Assembly (NCBI GenBank): GCA_045805565.1
Contig: JBJMKZ010000025.1
Coordinates: 124,001 to 188,000, forward strand
Origin: DATAEY01 sp045805565
GTDB taxonomy: Bacteria > Actinomycetota > Thermoleophilia > Solirubrobacterales > Solirubrobacteraceae
Reading direction: 5' to 3'
Length of the DNA stretch: 64,000 nucleotides
A program made the position numbers and the translations under genes. The notes beneath the pieces are model-generated. The model did not search any database and was not told the DNA's origin. It saw only the letters and a program-made list of their open reading frames with translations. Each line of letters starts with the position of its first letter. Positions within the stretch are counted from its first letter, which is position 1. Positions 1 to 8,241 of this stretch are shown one piece after another.

Positions 1-1165
1 ACGGCCGCCGCGCACTAGCCGCGGCCTCCGCTAGGAGGCGGCGCAGCGCGATGGCGGCCCGGTCCCAGCTCAGAGGAGAGACCCGTCGCCGGGCGCGTTC
101 GCCCAGAGCACGACACAGGGCAGGGGCACCCAGCAAGTCCGAGAGCGTGCGCGCCAGGGCGGTCGAGTCCAGAGGCGGGAAGTAGCGTGCCGCATCGCCC
201 AGCGTCTCGCGGTGCGGGGGAATGTCGCTGAGCACGACCGGCGCGCCGCAGGCGGCCGCCTCGACCGGGCAAAGCCCAAACCCCTCCCCGCGAGAGGTCG
301 CCACCACCACCGTGGCCGTGCTGTAGAGGGAGGCGAGCGTCTCGTCGTCGACGAAGCCGGGGAGCAGGACGCCCTCGCCAAGCCGGTGGTGCGCGATCCG
401 CGCCCGCACCGCCCGCGCGCTCGAGTAAGCCTCGTCGTCCTCGAGCGGGCCGACGACCACGAGCGGGGGGCACGGGCGCGCGGCTGTCAGCTGCGCACAG
501 GCGTCCACCAGCGTCTCGACGCCCTTGTGGGGATTGATGCCGCCCGCGTAGAGGATGAAGTCGCCCGCCGTCATCGGGCCCAGATGCGCGGTTGCCCGGC
601 GCGCGGCGGCTTGCGCGCGGGGCGCGAACGCAGGATCGGGTGCCTGCGGGACGAGGTCAACCCGCTCGGGGTCGAGGCGCAGGTGCTCGCGGAGCTCGGT
701 CCGGGCGCTCTCGGAAACCGTGAAGAGCCGATCGGCGCGGCGGAGCGCCGCCGCCTGCTTGACGCGCCACAGTGCGCGGGCGCGCCGCGTGGGCAGCAGC
801 GTTCGCCCGAACTTGGCCACGTTGGCGTCGTGCACGCCGACGACACTGGGCGTCCGCAGCGTAGGAAACCAGCTGACGACGGACGGGAACAGCAGCGCGT
901 CATACCTGCGCCGGGCAGTTGCCGCTATGAGCCGGAGGACATCCCTGGCCGGACGGCTCGTGGACGCGGTCGTCCTTCGGCCGAGCGCCAGCGGCCACAG
1001 CTCGGCGCGGTCCGGGAGGTCCGCCCGAGCCGCTTCGCCGCGGTCGATGAACAGCACGTAACGCGTCTGGTGGTCGAGCTCAACCAGGCGGCGTACCGCG
1101 TTGCGGGCGAAGCGCCCGTCGCCATGCCGGTTTCCGAACGCGGTCGCGTCAACCCCGACCCACAT
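1..1165 (-). CDS. GT-B glycosyltransferase (family 4 type), 3' end cut by the window
   Basis: This is a retaining GT-B glycosyltransferase, probably acting at the cytoplasmic membrane face in extracellular glycan assembly. The frame stays open to base 1, so the C-terminus lies outside the window; 388 codons are visible. It opens with VDATAFG (residues 4-10), as in many GT4 enzymes. The C-terminal Rossmann half has YAGGINPHKG near residue 205 and the nucleotide-sugar loop EGFGLCPVEAAACGAP near 290. The ATG at 1163-1165 is preceded by TAGTGT on the minus strand, 11 nt upstream, a good -10 box. Its start overlaps the divergent start of the next gene (CATG). The acceptor and donor cannot be read from sequence. 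Confidence 0.85.
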   Translation of the reverse strand, partial: MWVGVDATAFGNRHGDGRFARNAVRRLVELDHQTRYVLFIDRGEAARADLPDRAELWPLALGRRTTASTSRPARDVLRLIAATARRRYDALLFPSVVSWFPTLRTPSVVGVHDANVAKFGRTLLPTRRARALWRVKQAAALRRADRLFTVSESARTELREHLRLDPERVDLVPQAPDPAFAPRAQAAARRATAHLGPMTAGDFILYAGGINPHKGVETLVDACAQLTAARPCPPLVVVGPLEDDEAYSSARAVRARIAHHRLGEGVLLPGFVDDETLASLYSTATVVVATSRGEGFGLCPVEAAACGAPVVLSDIPPHRETLGDAARYFPPLDSTALARTLSDLLGAPALCRALGERARRRVSPLSWDRAAIALRRLLAEAAASARRP

Positions 1166-2357
1166 GCCCAATTGGCACACTACAGCGCCGATCGCGACCG
1201 TCCTCTTCCTCCACGCCTCCGCCGGCAGCTACGGCGCCGACCGCCAGCTCGAAGCCCTAGTCGAAGGGCTCGACCGCCAGCGCTTCCGTCCTGTCGTCGT
1301 GCTCGGAGCGCAGGGCGGGCTGGTCGACCGATTGCGGGAATCCGGGGTGGAAGTGCACGTTCGACCGCTCGCGGTGCTGGCCCGGCGTCTCTCGTCGGGG
1401 CGGGGAGCGCGATCCCTGGCGATGAAGCTGGCGCGTGATCGTGCCACGGTCGGCGACCTCGCCCGCCAGCGGGGGACGACGATCGTACACACCAACTCCT
1501 CGATCCTCGTCTCCGGACAGGCGGTGGCCGAGCGCGCCGGCGCGCTGCACGTCCAGCACGTCCGCGAGATCTACGACGGCAGCGCCGGAGCACTGGGTGT
1601 GGCGTTGTGGCCGCTATACAGAAGGTTGCTGCTCCGGGCTGACGCCCTGCCATGTGTCTCGCGAGCCGCAGCGGCCCAGTTCGACGGGAGCGGGCGAGCA
1701 CTTGTCCTGCACGACGGACTCACCTGGGTCCCGCGGAGGGTCCGACGCGAGGAGGCCCGGGATGCCCTGGGGCTCGACCCTGATCGCTTCGTCGTGGGCA
1801 TGGTAGGCCGGGTGAGCGACTGGAAGGGACAACATCTGCTGGCGCAAGCGTTGGCCGATCCGGCGCTGGCGGACATCCAAGCCATTGGAATAGTGGCCGG
1901 GGAGGCCGCGCCACTACAGCGGCAGCACGAGACGGACCTGATCGCTCTCCGAGACGGGCTGGGCCTCGCAGAGCGCTTCAAGCTGCTCGGGTTTCGCGAG
2001 GACCTCGAGACGGTGTTCGGCGCCGTCGACGTGCTGGCGGTTCCTTCGAGCCACCCGGACGCCTTCCCCAACACGGTGCTCGAGGCTGCGGCCTCGAGCG
2101 TCCCGGTCGTGGCGATGGACATCGGAGGTCTGCCGGAGATGATTGTCGATGGGCAGACAGGGCGGCTGGTGCCCGCGGCCGACGTGCGACGGCTGGCGAG
2201 CGTCCTGAGGGAATTGGCCGACGACCCCGAGCAGGGGCACCGCCTTGGCGAAGCGGCGGCCGCGGAGGTCCGTTCGCGGTTCGGGCTCGCCCCCATGATC
2301 TCTGCCGTGGAGGAGCTATACGACGTGCTGCTCGCGGCCCGCGGGCCCGTTGGGTAG
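1164..2357 (+). CDS. GT-B glycosyltransferase (family 4 type)
   Basis: A 397-residue GT-B glycosyltransferase. The N-terminal half carries the acceptor-side loop LHASAGSYGADRQLEALV near residues 14-31. The C-terminal half has GMVGRVSDWKGQHLL around residue 212 and the donor-binding E-x7-E region, PDAFPNTVLEAA near 300, followed by GGLPEMI and DGQTGRLVP. Length is normal for GT4. The reading frame extends further upstream, but that part is antisense to the neighbour. The ATG at 1164 gives the expected beta-strand start ATVLFLHAS. It is divergent from, and overlaps by its start codon, the previous gene. It likely works in the same glycan pathway as the surrounding transferases. Specific sugar unknown. 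Confidence 0.87.
   Translation: MPNWHTTAPIATVLFLHASAGSYGADRQLEALVEGLDRQRFRPVVVLGAQGGLVDRLRESGVEVHVRPLAVLARRLSSGRGARSLAMKLARDRATVGDLARQRGTTIVHTNSSILVSGQAVAERAGALHVQHVREIYDGSAGALGVALWPLYRRLLLRADALPCVSRAAAAQFDGSGRALVLHDGLTWVPRRVRREEARDALGLDPDRFVVGMVGRVSDWKGQHLLAQALADPALADIQAIGIVAGEAAPLQRQHETDLIALRDGLGLAERFKLLGFREDLETVFGAVDVLAVPSSHPDAFPNTVLEAAASSVPVVAMDIGGLPEMIVDGQTGRLVPAADVRRLASVLRELADDPEQGHRLGEAAAAEVRSRFGLAPMISAVEELYDVLLAARGPVG
1177..1182 (-). promoter_or_regulatory. -10 box for the leftmost glycosyltransferase
   Basis: TAGTGT on the minus strand ends 11 nt before the ATG at 1165. It lies inside the coding sequence of the divergent plus-strand gene. No clear -35 element is seen. Confidence 0.45.
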
Positions 2358-2479
2358 GGAGCAGTCAGCACGGATACGACCGCGGGCGGCCGGTGGCGTT
2401 CTAACCGACCGACCGTCGCAGGATCGGGCCAGGAGTCCTGACCACCGGATGTCGTCGTTGATCGGCGCACGTCCGCCAC

Positions 2480-2485
2480 TACGCT
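2480..2485 (+). promoter_or_regulatory. -10 box, leaderless-type promoter
   Basis: TACGCT lies 6 nt before the ATG at 2492, with no Shine-Dalgarno sequence. This fits transcription starting at or near the start codon. Confidence 0.45.
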
Positions 2486-2491
2486 TGCCCT

Positions 2492-3805
2492 ATGCGCCCG
2501 GCGCAGCCGACGGTGCTCCTTGTCGTCGAGTCCTTTGGCGACCGTCCCGGGCCCAACCCGCCGATCGCGGACCTCGTCGCGCGCGGCCATGACCGGTTTC
2601 GGTTTGTCGCGGTCAGCCGCTACGTGCCCCCTGCCGTGCGAGGGCTGGTGGAGTGGCATCGGATACCGGAGGCGGCTCCGGAGCCGCGAATCCTCGAGTG
2701 GCTGAGCTTCTTCGCCCGCGCCAGTCTGGCGCTGCGCGGGTTGACCGGCGATCTGGTCCACGCCATCGGCCCAAGCCCTCCGGCCATCCAGGCGGTCGAC
2801 CTCGCCACCCTCACATTCCACTGGGCGGCCTTCGACCGTACGGCGGCAGCGAGTGGCGAGACGCGGCGAATCGGTGTCGAGGCGCTGGGCCGGCGGATGA
2901 TGGTGTGGGTGGAGCGCAGCTGCTATGGAGCCGGCCGAGCGCGCGTACTGACGACGCTCTCGGACCCCGCGCGGCGCGACATCGAGGAGCTGCTGCCCGG
3001 GAGCGCGGTCGCGCTCACGTCCGAGGGCGTCGACCCCGAGAGGTTTCGACCGGATCCAAAGACCAGGCTGGCGGTGCGCCGTGCCGCCCGGGTCGCCGAC
3101 GACGAAGTCGTCGCCGTCTTCGTCGGACGCGAGCGTCGTGACACCAAGGGGCTGGGACTGGCGCTCGCCGGCTTCGCGCAAGCCGCACACGCCGGATCCG
3201 GACCCCATCGGCTATGGGTGCTGGGCACCGACGGCGGGTGTTGGCGTCGGGTCGTGGCCGAACTCGGAGTGGCGACGAAGGTGGAGCTCCTCGGCTTTCG
3301 TCCGGACATCGAGCGGTTCCTCCAAGCGGCCGACATCTTCGTCCTGCCAACGATCTACGAGGTGTCGTGCCGAGCGGCGTACGAGGCGGCGGCCTGCGGT
3401 CTTCCGATCGTCGCGCCGCCGGTACATGCGGTCGCCGACCTCATCGATGATGACGCGGGGGGGTTGGTGGTCCGACGTGACCCGGCGGTGATCGCCGCGG
3501 CCCTAGAACGGCTCGCGGCGGACATGGATCTTCGTCGCCGGCTAGGTGAGGAAGCGCGTCGCCGTGCTCTGGCCAATCCGCATGGGCGCTTCGTGGACAC
3601 CGTATTCGAGCTGTATGACCAGCTCTTGTCGACGCCTAGGAATCCCAGGACGGCAGCAGGCGGCCGAGTGCCGCCGCGGAGAACCCGGCGACGTTGGCGA
3701 GCTGCCAGAGACCCAGCAACCCGACGTGGCGCAGGTCGTGCCGTCGCAAGGATGCCGCCGCGTCCCGCGCAACCAGCCGGTAGAAGGATCCCTCGAAGCC
3801 GGTGA
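2492..3805 (+). CDS. GT-B glycosyltransferase with an Arg-rich tail antisense to the next gene
   Basis: A GT-B glycosyltransferase. The first ~380 residues are ordinary: an N-terminal fold beginning TVLLVVESFGDRPGPNPP, FVGRERRDTKGLG near residue 210, GFRPDIERFLQAADIFVLPT near 275, and YEVSCRAAYEAAACGLPIV as the donor loop. The expected end is near FELYDQLLSTP at about 3635. The frame then runs on for about 57 residues rich in Arg, Pro and Ala, lying entirely antisense to the convergent GT2 gene (3636-4526). That tail looks like shadow translation, so the functional protein probably ends near 3640 or has a genuine but non-conserved extension. The ATG at 2492 is supported by the leaderless-type -10 box. 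Confidence 0.82.
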   Translation: MRPAQPTVLLVVESFGDRPGPNPPIADLVARGHDRFRFVAVSRYVPPAVRGLVEWHRIPEAAPEPRILEWLSFFARASLALRGLTGDLVHAIGPSPPAIQAVDLATLTFHWAAFDRTAAASGETRRIGVEALGRRMMVWVERSCYGAGRARVLTTLSDPARRDIEELLPGSAVALTSEGVDPERFRPDPKTRLAVRRAARVADDEVVAVFVGRERRDTKGLGLALAGFAQAAHAGSGPHRLWVLGTDGGCWRRVVAELGVATKVELLGFRPDIERFLQAADIFVLPTIYEVSCRAAYEAAACGLPIVAPPVHAVADLIDDDAGGLVVRRDPAVIAAALERLAADMDLRRRLGEEARRRALANPHGRFVDTVFELYDQLLSTPRNPRTAAGGRVPPRRTRRRWRAARDPATRRGAGRAVARMPPRPAQPAGRRIPRSR

Positions 3806-4526
3806 GCGCGTGCCCCCGGCGCGATCTGGCGCGGTGGTAGGCGAACGCGCCGCGGCCATAGCTCAGATGCTGGCGCCAGAACGACTTCAGGGTCAACGGG
3901 TTGGCATGGCGCGCGACCGCCGCAGGGGCGTAGACCATGTTGCGCCCGCTCTCCCGCCACCGGTCGCAGAACTCGCGGTCCTCTGATGTGCGGAACCCCG
4001 GATGGAAGCCGCCGATGGCAGTGAAATCGGGGGCCGGCAGCGCGAGATTGCGCGCCGCGAAGAACCGCGGGCCCTGAGAGCCCGAGTTGTAATGGCGATA
4101 GGCCAGCGCGATGATCTGCTCGCTGGCGCTGGCGTATGGATTCTCGGGCAGGGAGTTGATTGTCCGCCCGCCGATCGCCGCGCCCGGATGCGCCAGCGCC
4201 TTGCTCGCGATCTCGGTTCCCCAGCGCGGGTCCACTAGCACGTCGTCATCGATGAAGCCCAGGAGGGACCCGTCGGCGTGCAGGACACCGGCATTGCGCG
4301 CAGCCGCGGGTCCGGCGTGGCGCTGACCGACGAGGGTTATGTCATGCGTATCGCGGAAGCGGTTGATCACCGGCTCCAGATCCGAGCTGCCGCCGTCGTC
4401 CACAACCACAACCTCGAAACGGGAGCGGGGATAGTCGAGCCCTGCTACGGCGGCAAGACACTCGCCCAGCTGGCCCGGGCGGTCGCGCGTCGGGATGACT
4501 ACGGACAGGGTGGGAGGCGGGCTCAC
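3636..4526 (-). CDS. GT2 family glycosyltransferase
   Basis: An inverting GT-A fold glycosyltransferase, 296 residues. It shows VVIPTRDRPGQL near residues 9-20, VVVDDGGSSD near 40-49, a DXD-type FIDDDVLVDP (D93-D95), and TSEDREFCDRW with the putative catalytic acidic pair E182/D183. A RQHLSYGRGAFAYHRA segment near 218 resembles the QXXRW-like acceptor helix. A C-terminal hydrophobic stretch suggests membrane association. The start is GTG at 4524-4526, which overlaps the TGA of the upstream sugar dehydrogenase (GTGA), so the two are translationally coupled. It is convergent with the preceding GT-B gene, whose 3' extension runs over this gene's last 170 bp. Confidence 0.9.
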   Translation of the reverse strand: MSPPPTLSVVIPTRDRPGQLGECLAAVAGLDYPRSRFEVVVVDDGGSSDLEPVINRFRDTHDITLVGQRHAGPAAARNAGVLHADGSLLGFIDDDVLVDPRWGTEIASKALAHPGAAIGGRTINSLPENPYASASEQIIALAYRHYNSGSQGPRFFAARNLALPAPDFTAIGGFHPGFRTSEDREFCDRWRESGRNMVYAPAAVARHANPLTLKSFWRQHLSYGRGAFAYHRARSRRGHALTGFEGSFYRLVARDAAASLRRHDLRHVGLLGLWQLANVAGFSAAALGRLLPSWDS

Positions 4527-5650
4527 GGGTGAGATGGGCCGGTGAAAGCAGCGCTCTCGTCCGAGACCCTGACGCCGGTGCCACGCTGCGCTGATTGCAC
4601 TGCGGCCAGCGCCAGCCGCGTCGCCTCGCGCCCGTCCTCGAGCGTACTGCGCACCTGGCTGCCGTCACGAACGCAGCTTAGGAAGTGCCGCCACTCCTCC
4701 ACGAAAGCCAACGCGTGGTCGCCGCCCGCCCGCAGCGAGCGCAATCCGTGCGGCAGCTCGCGCACAGTCGCGACCATCGCCGCGACCCGCGTCCCGGGGC
4801 CGCCAGGGTACAGCGCGGCCGGCCGGAGGCTGAGGCCGTCGAACCGGTAGAGGTCGACGTCGAGGCGAGCCTTCGACCCGTGAACGACCACCTCGTTCGA
4901 CGCCTCCTCGCTGCGGGCGAGGACCGAGCAGGCCAGGATGCCGCCGGCCAGTCGGGCCGTGACGATCGATGCTTGGTCGACGTCTTGCGCGAGCTCAGTC
5001 GCCGCCCACACCTCTTCCGCCTGCGATCCGACGAGAAACCGCCAGAGATCGTAGTGGTGGACGCCCATCTCGAACAGCGTCCCCCCTCCCGCGCCAAGCT
5101 GGGTCCTCCAGTGGGAAGGCGGGCGTCCCGAAGCCCGCTCGATGCCCGGCCCGAAGCTCGTGCTGCGAATCGCGCTCGCGGCACCGAGCCCTCCCTCCGC
5201 GATCAGGTCGCGTGCGATAACCACCAGACGGTGGAAGCGCATCGGGAACCCCACCATGACCCGCGGTCCGGGATGGCGCCCCGCGGCGTCGAGCATGCGG
5301 TCGCAGCTAGCGAGGTCCAGTCCGAGCGGCTTCTCCACCAGCACGTGCTTGCCAGCCTCCAGGGCGGGGACCACCAGCTCGGCGCGCACGATGGGAGGCG
5401 TGAGCACGGCGACGACGTCCACCTCCGGGTCATCGATCAGTGCGTCGGCCTGCGAGTGGCGCCGGACGACGCCGTAGCGATCTGCGAGCCGATCCAGGGC
5501 CGAGCGGTCCGGATCGGCCAGGGCGGTCACGCGAGCGCCGAGCCGCCGCAGCGCCGGCAGGTGTAGCCGCTGCGCCGCGTTGCCGCATCCCGCGAGGCCG
5601 ATCCTGACGGGGCCATACCGCCTGCCCTGCGCGATGCGCCTCCTCGCCAT
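4523..5650 (-). CDS. Gfo/Idh/MocA family NAD(P)-dependent sugar oxidoreductase
   Basis: A 375-residue nucleotide-sugar or polyol dehydrogenase of the Gfo/Idh/MocA family. The Rossmann nucleotide site is IGLAGCGNAAQRLHLPALR (residues 17-35). The family signature HVLVEKPLGLD, with catalytic-site Lys, is near residue 104. The C-terminal alpha/beta domain has FEMGVHHYDLWRFL near 220, in which the His aligns with the usual H-x3-D motif. The frame runs further upstream to 5992, but that part overlaps the divergent gene and has no domain. ATG at 5650 is chosen because TATCTT sits 10 nt before it. It overlaps the downstream GT2 start, so it probably makes a sugar or UDP-sugar precursor for the glycan. 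Confidence 0.88.
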   Translation of the reverse strand: MARRRIAQGRRYGPVRIGLAGCGNAAQRLHLPALRRLGARVTALADPDRSALDRLADRYGVVRRHSQADALIDDPEVDVVAVLTPPIVRAELVVPALEAGKHVLVEKPLGLDLASCDRMLDAAGRHPGPRVMVGFPMRFHRLVVIARDLIAEGGLGAASAIRSTSFGPGIERASGRPPSHWRTQLGAGGGTLFEMGVHHYDLWRFLVGSQAEEVWAATELAQDVDQASIVTARLAGGILACSVLARSEEASNEVVVHGSKARLDVDLYRFDGLSLRPAALYPGGPGTRVAAMVATVRELPHGLRSLRAGGDHALAFVEEWRHFLSCVRDGSQVRSTLEDGREATRLALAAVQSAQRGTGVRVSDESAAFTGPSHP

Positions 5651-5660
5651 GCGGAAGCCC

Positions 5661-5712
5661 AAGATACCCGCCCATCGCTGACCGACCGCATCCAAGGCTT
5701 CGACACTAGGAT
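5661..5712. promoter_or_regulatory. Divergent promoter region between sugar dehydrogenase and beta-propeller gene
   Basis: On the minus strand TATCTT (5661-5666) lies 10 nt before the ATG at 5650. On the plus strand TAGGAT (5707-5712) lies 8 nt before the GTG at 5721. Both look like leaderless-type promoters. Confidence 0.45.
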
Positions 5713-5720
5713 CGGCGCCG

Positions 5721-6863
5721 GTGCTGCCCGGGCGCGCGGTTGTCACGACGGTGGTGCGCGGCGCGACACTCCGCGAGCCGAGCGGCTGGCTCCGCGTGGT
5801 CGACCTCGCCGAGCGCCGCGTCGAGGCATCAGCCCCGGTGCCTGACAGCCCACTGCGACGGCGCGACCCCAACCCTCGCGGCGGCTTGAGGGGAGCAACC
5901 GGGCTCTCTGCCCACGACGGCAGGTTGGTCGTTGCCGGCACCGATGCGCTGTTTGTCCTGGACCACGGGTGGGCCCTCGTCGATCGACTCACTCACCCCT
6001 GGCTGGGCGGCGTGCACGGCATCCTCGCCGAGCCTGACGCCATCTGGGCGACGTCCACGAGCGCGGATCTTCTCCTCGCGCTGGGGTGGCGCGGCGAGGT
6101 ACTCGACTCCTGGTGCTGGCGAGCAGACACAGCGCTGCGCCAAGAGCTCGGGTTCGATGACCTACGCGATTTCGATCCCGATCGCGACTACCGCGACCCG
6201 CTGACGACCGGCGGGTCGTTCAATGTCGCCCATGTCAACGCGGTGGCAAGAGCGCCGGAGGGACTGGTCGTGAGCCTCGGGCGGTTACTGGCACGGCGCG
6301 CGCTGCGGCGTCAGCGGATGGAGGGGATCGTAGTTCACCTGGCCGAGCTGACGAGCCCGAGCCGCAGCGCACTGCGTGCGGTGCGAAGACGTCGCGAGGG
6401 GCGCTACCCCGGCCGTCGCCGCGGCGAGCGGCCCCGACCCGAGAGCCAGCACGCGGTGGTAACGCTGGAGAAGGCCAACCGCGGCTGGAGCTCGCGCGTC
6501 GTGATGCGCACCACCGATACGGCCGTCCCCAACCACGACGCGCTCATAGAAGGCGACCGGCTGCTGTACACAGACTCCAATATGAACCGGCTGGTGGCTA
6601 TCGATCGCCACACCGGCTCCGAGATCGCAGCTGTAGGGGTCCCCGGATCGCCGTCGTTCGCCCGGGGCGTCGTGCAGCTCGCCGGCGAGAGCTTCCTGGT
6701 CGGCAGCCAGCTCCCAGCGGCCATCTATCGAGTCGACATGGCAGCCGGCCTCGTCATAGACGCCATCCTGCTCAGCGACGATCCGCGCGAGACCGTATTC
6801 GCCATCGCCCTGGTCCCCGATGGGTTCACCCCCCCTGGCCGCGACCTGACGCTGACTATTTAG
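5721..6863 (+). CDS. Uncharacterised beta-propeller-like protein in the glycan locus
   Basis: A 380-residue soluble protein with no signal peptide. Repeating beta-rich blades are visible: GLSAHDGRLVVAGTDALFVLD near 62, GGVHGILAEPDAIWATSTSADLL near 93, NVAHVNAVARAPEGLVVSLG near 162, NHDALIEGDRLLYTDSNMNRLVAID near 275, and SFARGVVQLAGESFLVGSQ near 313. Such spacing is typical of six- or seven-bladed propellers. His and Asp residues in the blade starts (GGVHGI, NVAHVNA, NHDAL) could ring a metal or ligand site. I cannot name the family. Its position between glycosyltransferases suggests glycan binding or a lyase/epimerase role, but that is inference. GTG start at 5721 fits the TAGGAT box. It overlaps the convergent GT2 gene by 8 bp. 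Confidence 0.7.
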   Translation: MLPGRAVVTTVVRGATLREPSGWLRVVDLAERRVEASAPVPDSPLRRRDPNPRGGLRGATGLSAHDGRLVVAGTDALFVLDHGWALVDRLTHPWLGGVHGILAEPDAIWATSTSADLLLALGWRGEVLDSWCWRADTALRQELGFDDLRDFDPDRDYRDPLTTGGSFNVAHVNAVARAPEGLVVSLGRLLARRALRRQRMEGIVVHLAELTSPSRSALRAVRRRREGRYPGRRRGERPRPESQHAVVTLEKANRGWSSRVVMRTTDTAVPNHDALIEGDRLLYTDSNMNRLVAIDRHTGSEIAAVGVPGSPSFARGVVQLAGESFLVGSQLPAAIYRVDMAAGLVIDAILLSDDPRETVFAIALVPDGFTPPGRDLTLTI

Positions 6864-7905
6864 TGCGAGGGACCGCCGGTGCTCGGTCACCGGCGGCGAG
6901 GTGCCGCTCCTTATGAAGTTCCATGGCAGACAGCAAGCGCACCGAGTCGCCACTGCCTAGCACGTACCCGAGAAACTCGCCGGCCGCGCTGATCATGAGC
7001 CCGAGCCCCAGCACGGGAAGTGTGAGCGCCGGCAGGTCGCCCACCGCGGCGCAGCGCCGCCAATCGGGAACCAGTCGGACCGCCCTGACGAGCGGGATGA
7101 GCGGCGCACCGAGCGCGTAGAGCGCGCGCCGCCCGGGTTTCCACCCGCGCGCTCGTGCGCCCGCGAAGCGCCGCCCGGCAGCCAGCCGCTCGACCAACCA
7201 GGAGCGCATCCGGCTCATGTTGAGATGAGCCACCCGCGCCGCGGGCTCGAGCCGCAGCCGGTGCCCCTGGGCCCGCAGGTCTGCATGCAGCAACGTCTCG
7301 GCCTCGAGCAGGCCCTCCAGCCGCCGGTCGTAGGCCGAGAGCACGCTCGTCTTGTACGAGCTGTTGTGGCCAGGCAAGTCGTCGCGTGCTTCGGCGCGGG
7401 CGGGCTCTAGCCACGGCCCATAGTCGATCAGCAGGGCCGCCCAGCTCAACGAGGTGTCCGGGTTTGCGTTGGTCATCCCCGGGCCGACCGCGGCCCAAGG
7501 TCCGCGGTGGGCGGCGATCAGCGCTTCGGCCCACGTCGGGGTGGGATAGCAGTGGCTCTCACCGAACGCGAGCACCGGCCCGGTGGCGGCCCGGACGCCG
7601 CAAGTCCAAGCACGCGAGAGCGAGCTCAGATCATCGATCTCCATGAGGCGGACTGCCGCGAACGGCTCCGGACCGAGCGCCTCATGGGAGAGCCCCGCCG
7701 CCCGGGTGACCACGACCACCAGCTCGAGCCGGTCGACTGCGGTTTGGTGGCGCAGATGCCACAGCGTACGGGCGATCGTGTCAACGCGGTCGCAAACGAG
7801 CACGACGGACAGCTCGGGTTTGCCGCGGCTCGCCGCGCAGGTGGATACAGCGGCGTCGGTGCCAACGAGCTCGTCTTTGGACATCTGGGACAGCAGCTGC
7901 AGCAC
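6856..7905 (-). CDS. GT2-like glycosyltransferase with C-terminal membrane segments
   Basis: A 349-residue GT-A type transferase. ELSVVLVCDRVDTIARTL near residue 31 is the first strand and helix. A classical DXD is not obvious: the corresponding position reads GPVLAFGESHCYPTPTWAE near 110, so Glu-Ser-His replaces Asp-x-Asp. Such variants exist in GT2-like proteins of uncertain activity. A YKTSVLSAYDRRLEGLLEAE segment near 185 occupies the usual acceptor/catalytic region. Hydrophobic helices around residues 270-330 suggest membrane anchoring. The start is GTG at 7905; an ATG seven codons downstream is an alternative. It may be a divergent or inactive transferase for the same glycan. Confidence 0.78.
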   Translation of the reverse strand: MLQLLSQMSKDELVGTDAAVSTCAASRGKPELSVVLVCDRVDTIARTLWHLRHQTAVDRLELVVVVTRAAGLSHEALGPEPFAAVRLMEIDDLSSLSRAWTCGVRAATGPVLAFGESHCYPTPTWAEALIAAHRGPWAAVGPGMTNANPDTSLSWAALLIDYGPWLEPARAEARDDLPGHNSSYKTSVLSAYDRRLEGLLEAETLLHADLRAQGHRLRLEPAARVAHLNMSRMRSWLVERLAAGRRFAGARARGWKPGRRALYALGAPLIPLVRAVRLVPDWRRCAAVGDLPALTLPVLGLGLMISAAGEFLGYVLGSGDSVRLLSAMELHKERHLAAGDRAPAVPRTK

Positions 7906-7977
7906 GGTAGCGCCGCGAGACCCGCGAGGCGCGCAAGACGCTCGCCGCTATTGCCCGGGGCGGTTGCGTTTTTTGGT

Positions 7978-8006
7978 TTGTGCCGCCCACCTTTAGCGCG
8001 TATGCT
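7978..8006 (+). promoter_or_regulatory. Candidate promoter for a structured leader RNA
   Basis: TTGTGC (7978-7983) and TATGCT (8001-8006) are separated by exactly 17 nt. Transcription would start near 8012-8013, at the first base of a perfect 10-bp hairpin. A T-rich patch (7969-7980), unusual for this DNA, precedes and overlaps the -35 element. Confidence 0.45.
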
Positions 8007-8241
8007 CGTCTTGGGGGGAGCGGCACTCTTGGGACTATGCGCTCCCCCCTTTCTCCGGCGCGCGCCAGCGCGGGTGGCAGGCCAGCGCTTGGTCGGATAG
8101 GTTCGCCCGGCACGGTCGCACCATCCTTGGAGACGGGCGACCGCGCCTTGGCTGAGCGGCCCCGGCGTGGCAGCTCACGAGGAAACTGCCGGGTTGGCTC
8201 GGCCCTTCGTTCGAAGCGAAACCCACCAGGAGGTACATCGC
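8007..8241 (+). ncRNA. Candidate structured 5' leader or small RNA
   Basis: This is the longest stretch without a gene in the window (7906-8241). It contains a perfect 10-bp inverted repeat, GGGGGGAGCG (8013-8022) with CGCTCCCCCC (8040-8049), loop of 17 nt, followed by TTT. It also has a perfect 7-bp repeat, CGGTCGC (8113-8119) with GCGACCG (8137-8143), again with a 17-nt loop, and a weaker GGGTT...AACCC pairing (about 8193-8224) just before the ribosome-binding site. It could be an attenuator or riboswitch-like leader of the small membrane gene. I do not recognise a known riboswitch consensus. Confidence 0.35.

Noticed and set aside
212..1438. A 408-codon plus-strand frame at the left end
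   Set aside because: It is antisense to the clear GT-B gene on the minus strand and has a shadow-like Arg/Pro/Ala composition without any domain.
1571..3208. A 545-codon minus-strand frame
   Set aside because: It lies antisense to two well-supported glycosyltransferases; its His/Arg/Gln-rich composition is typical of antisense translation in high-GC DNA.
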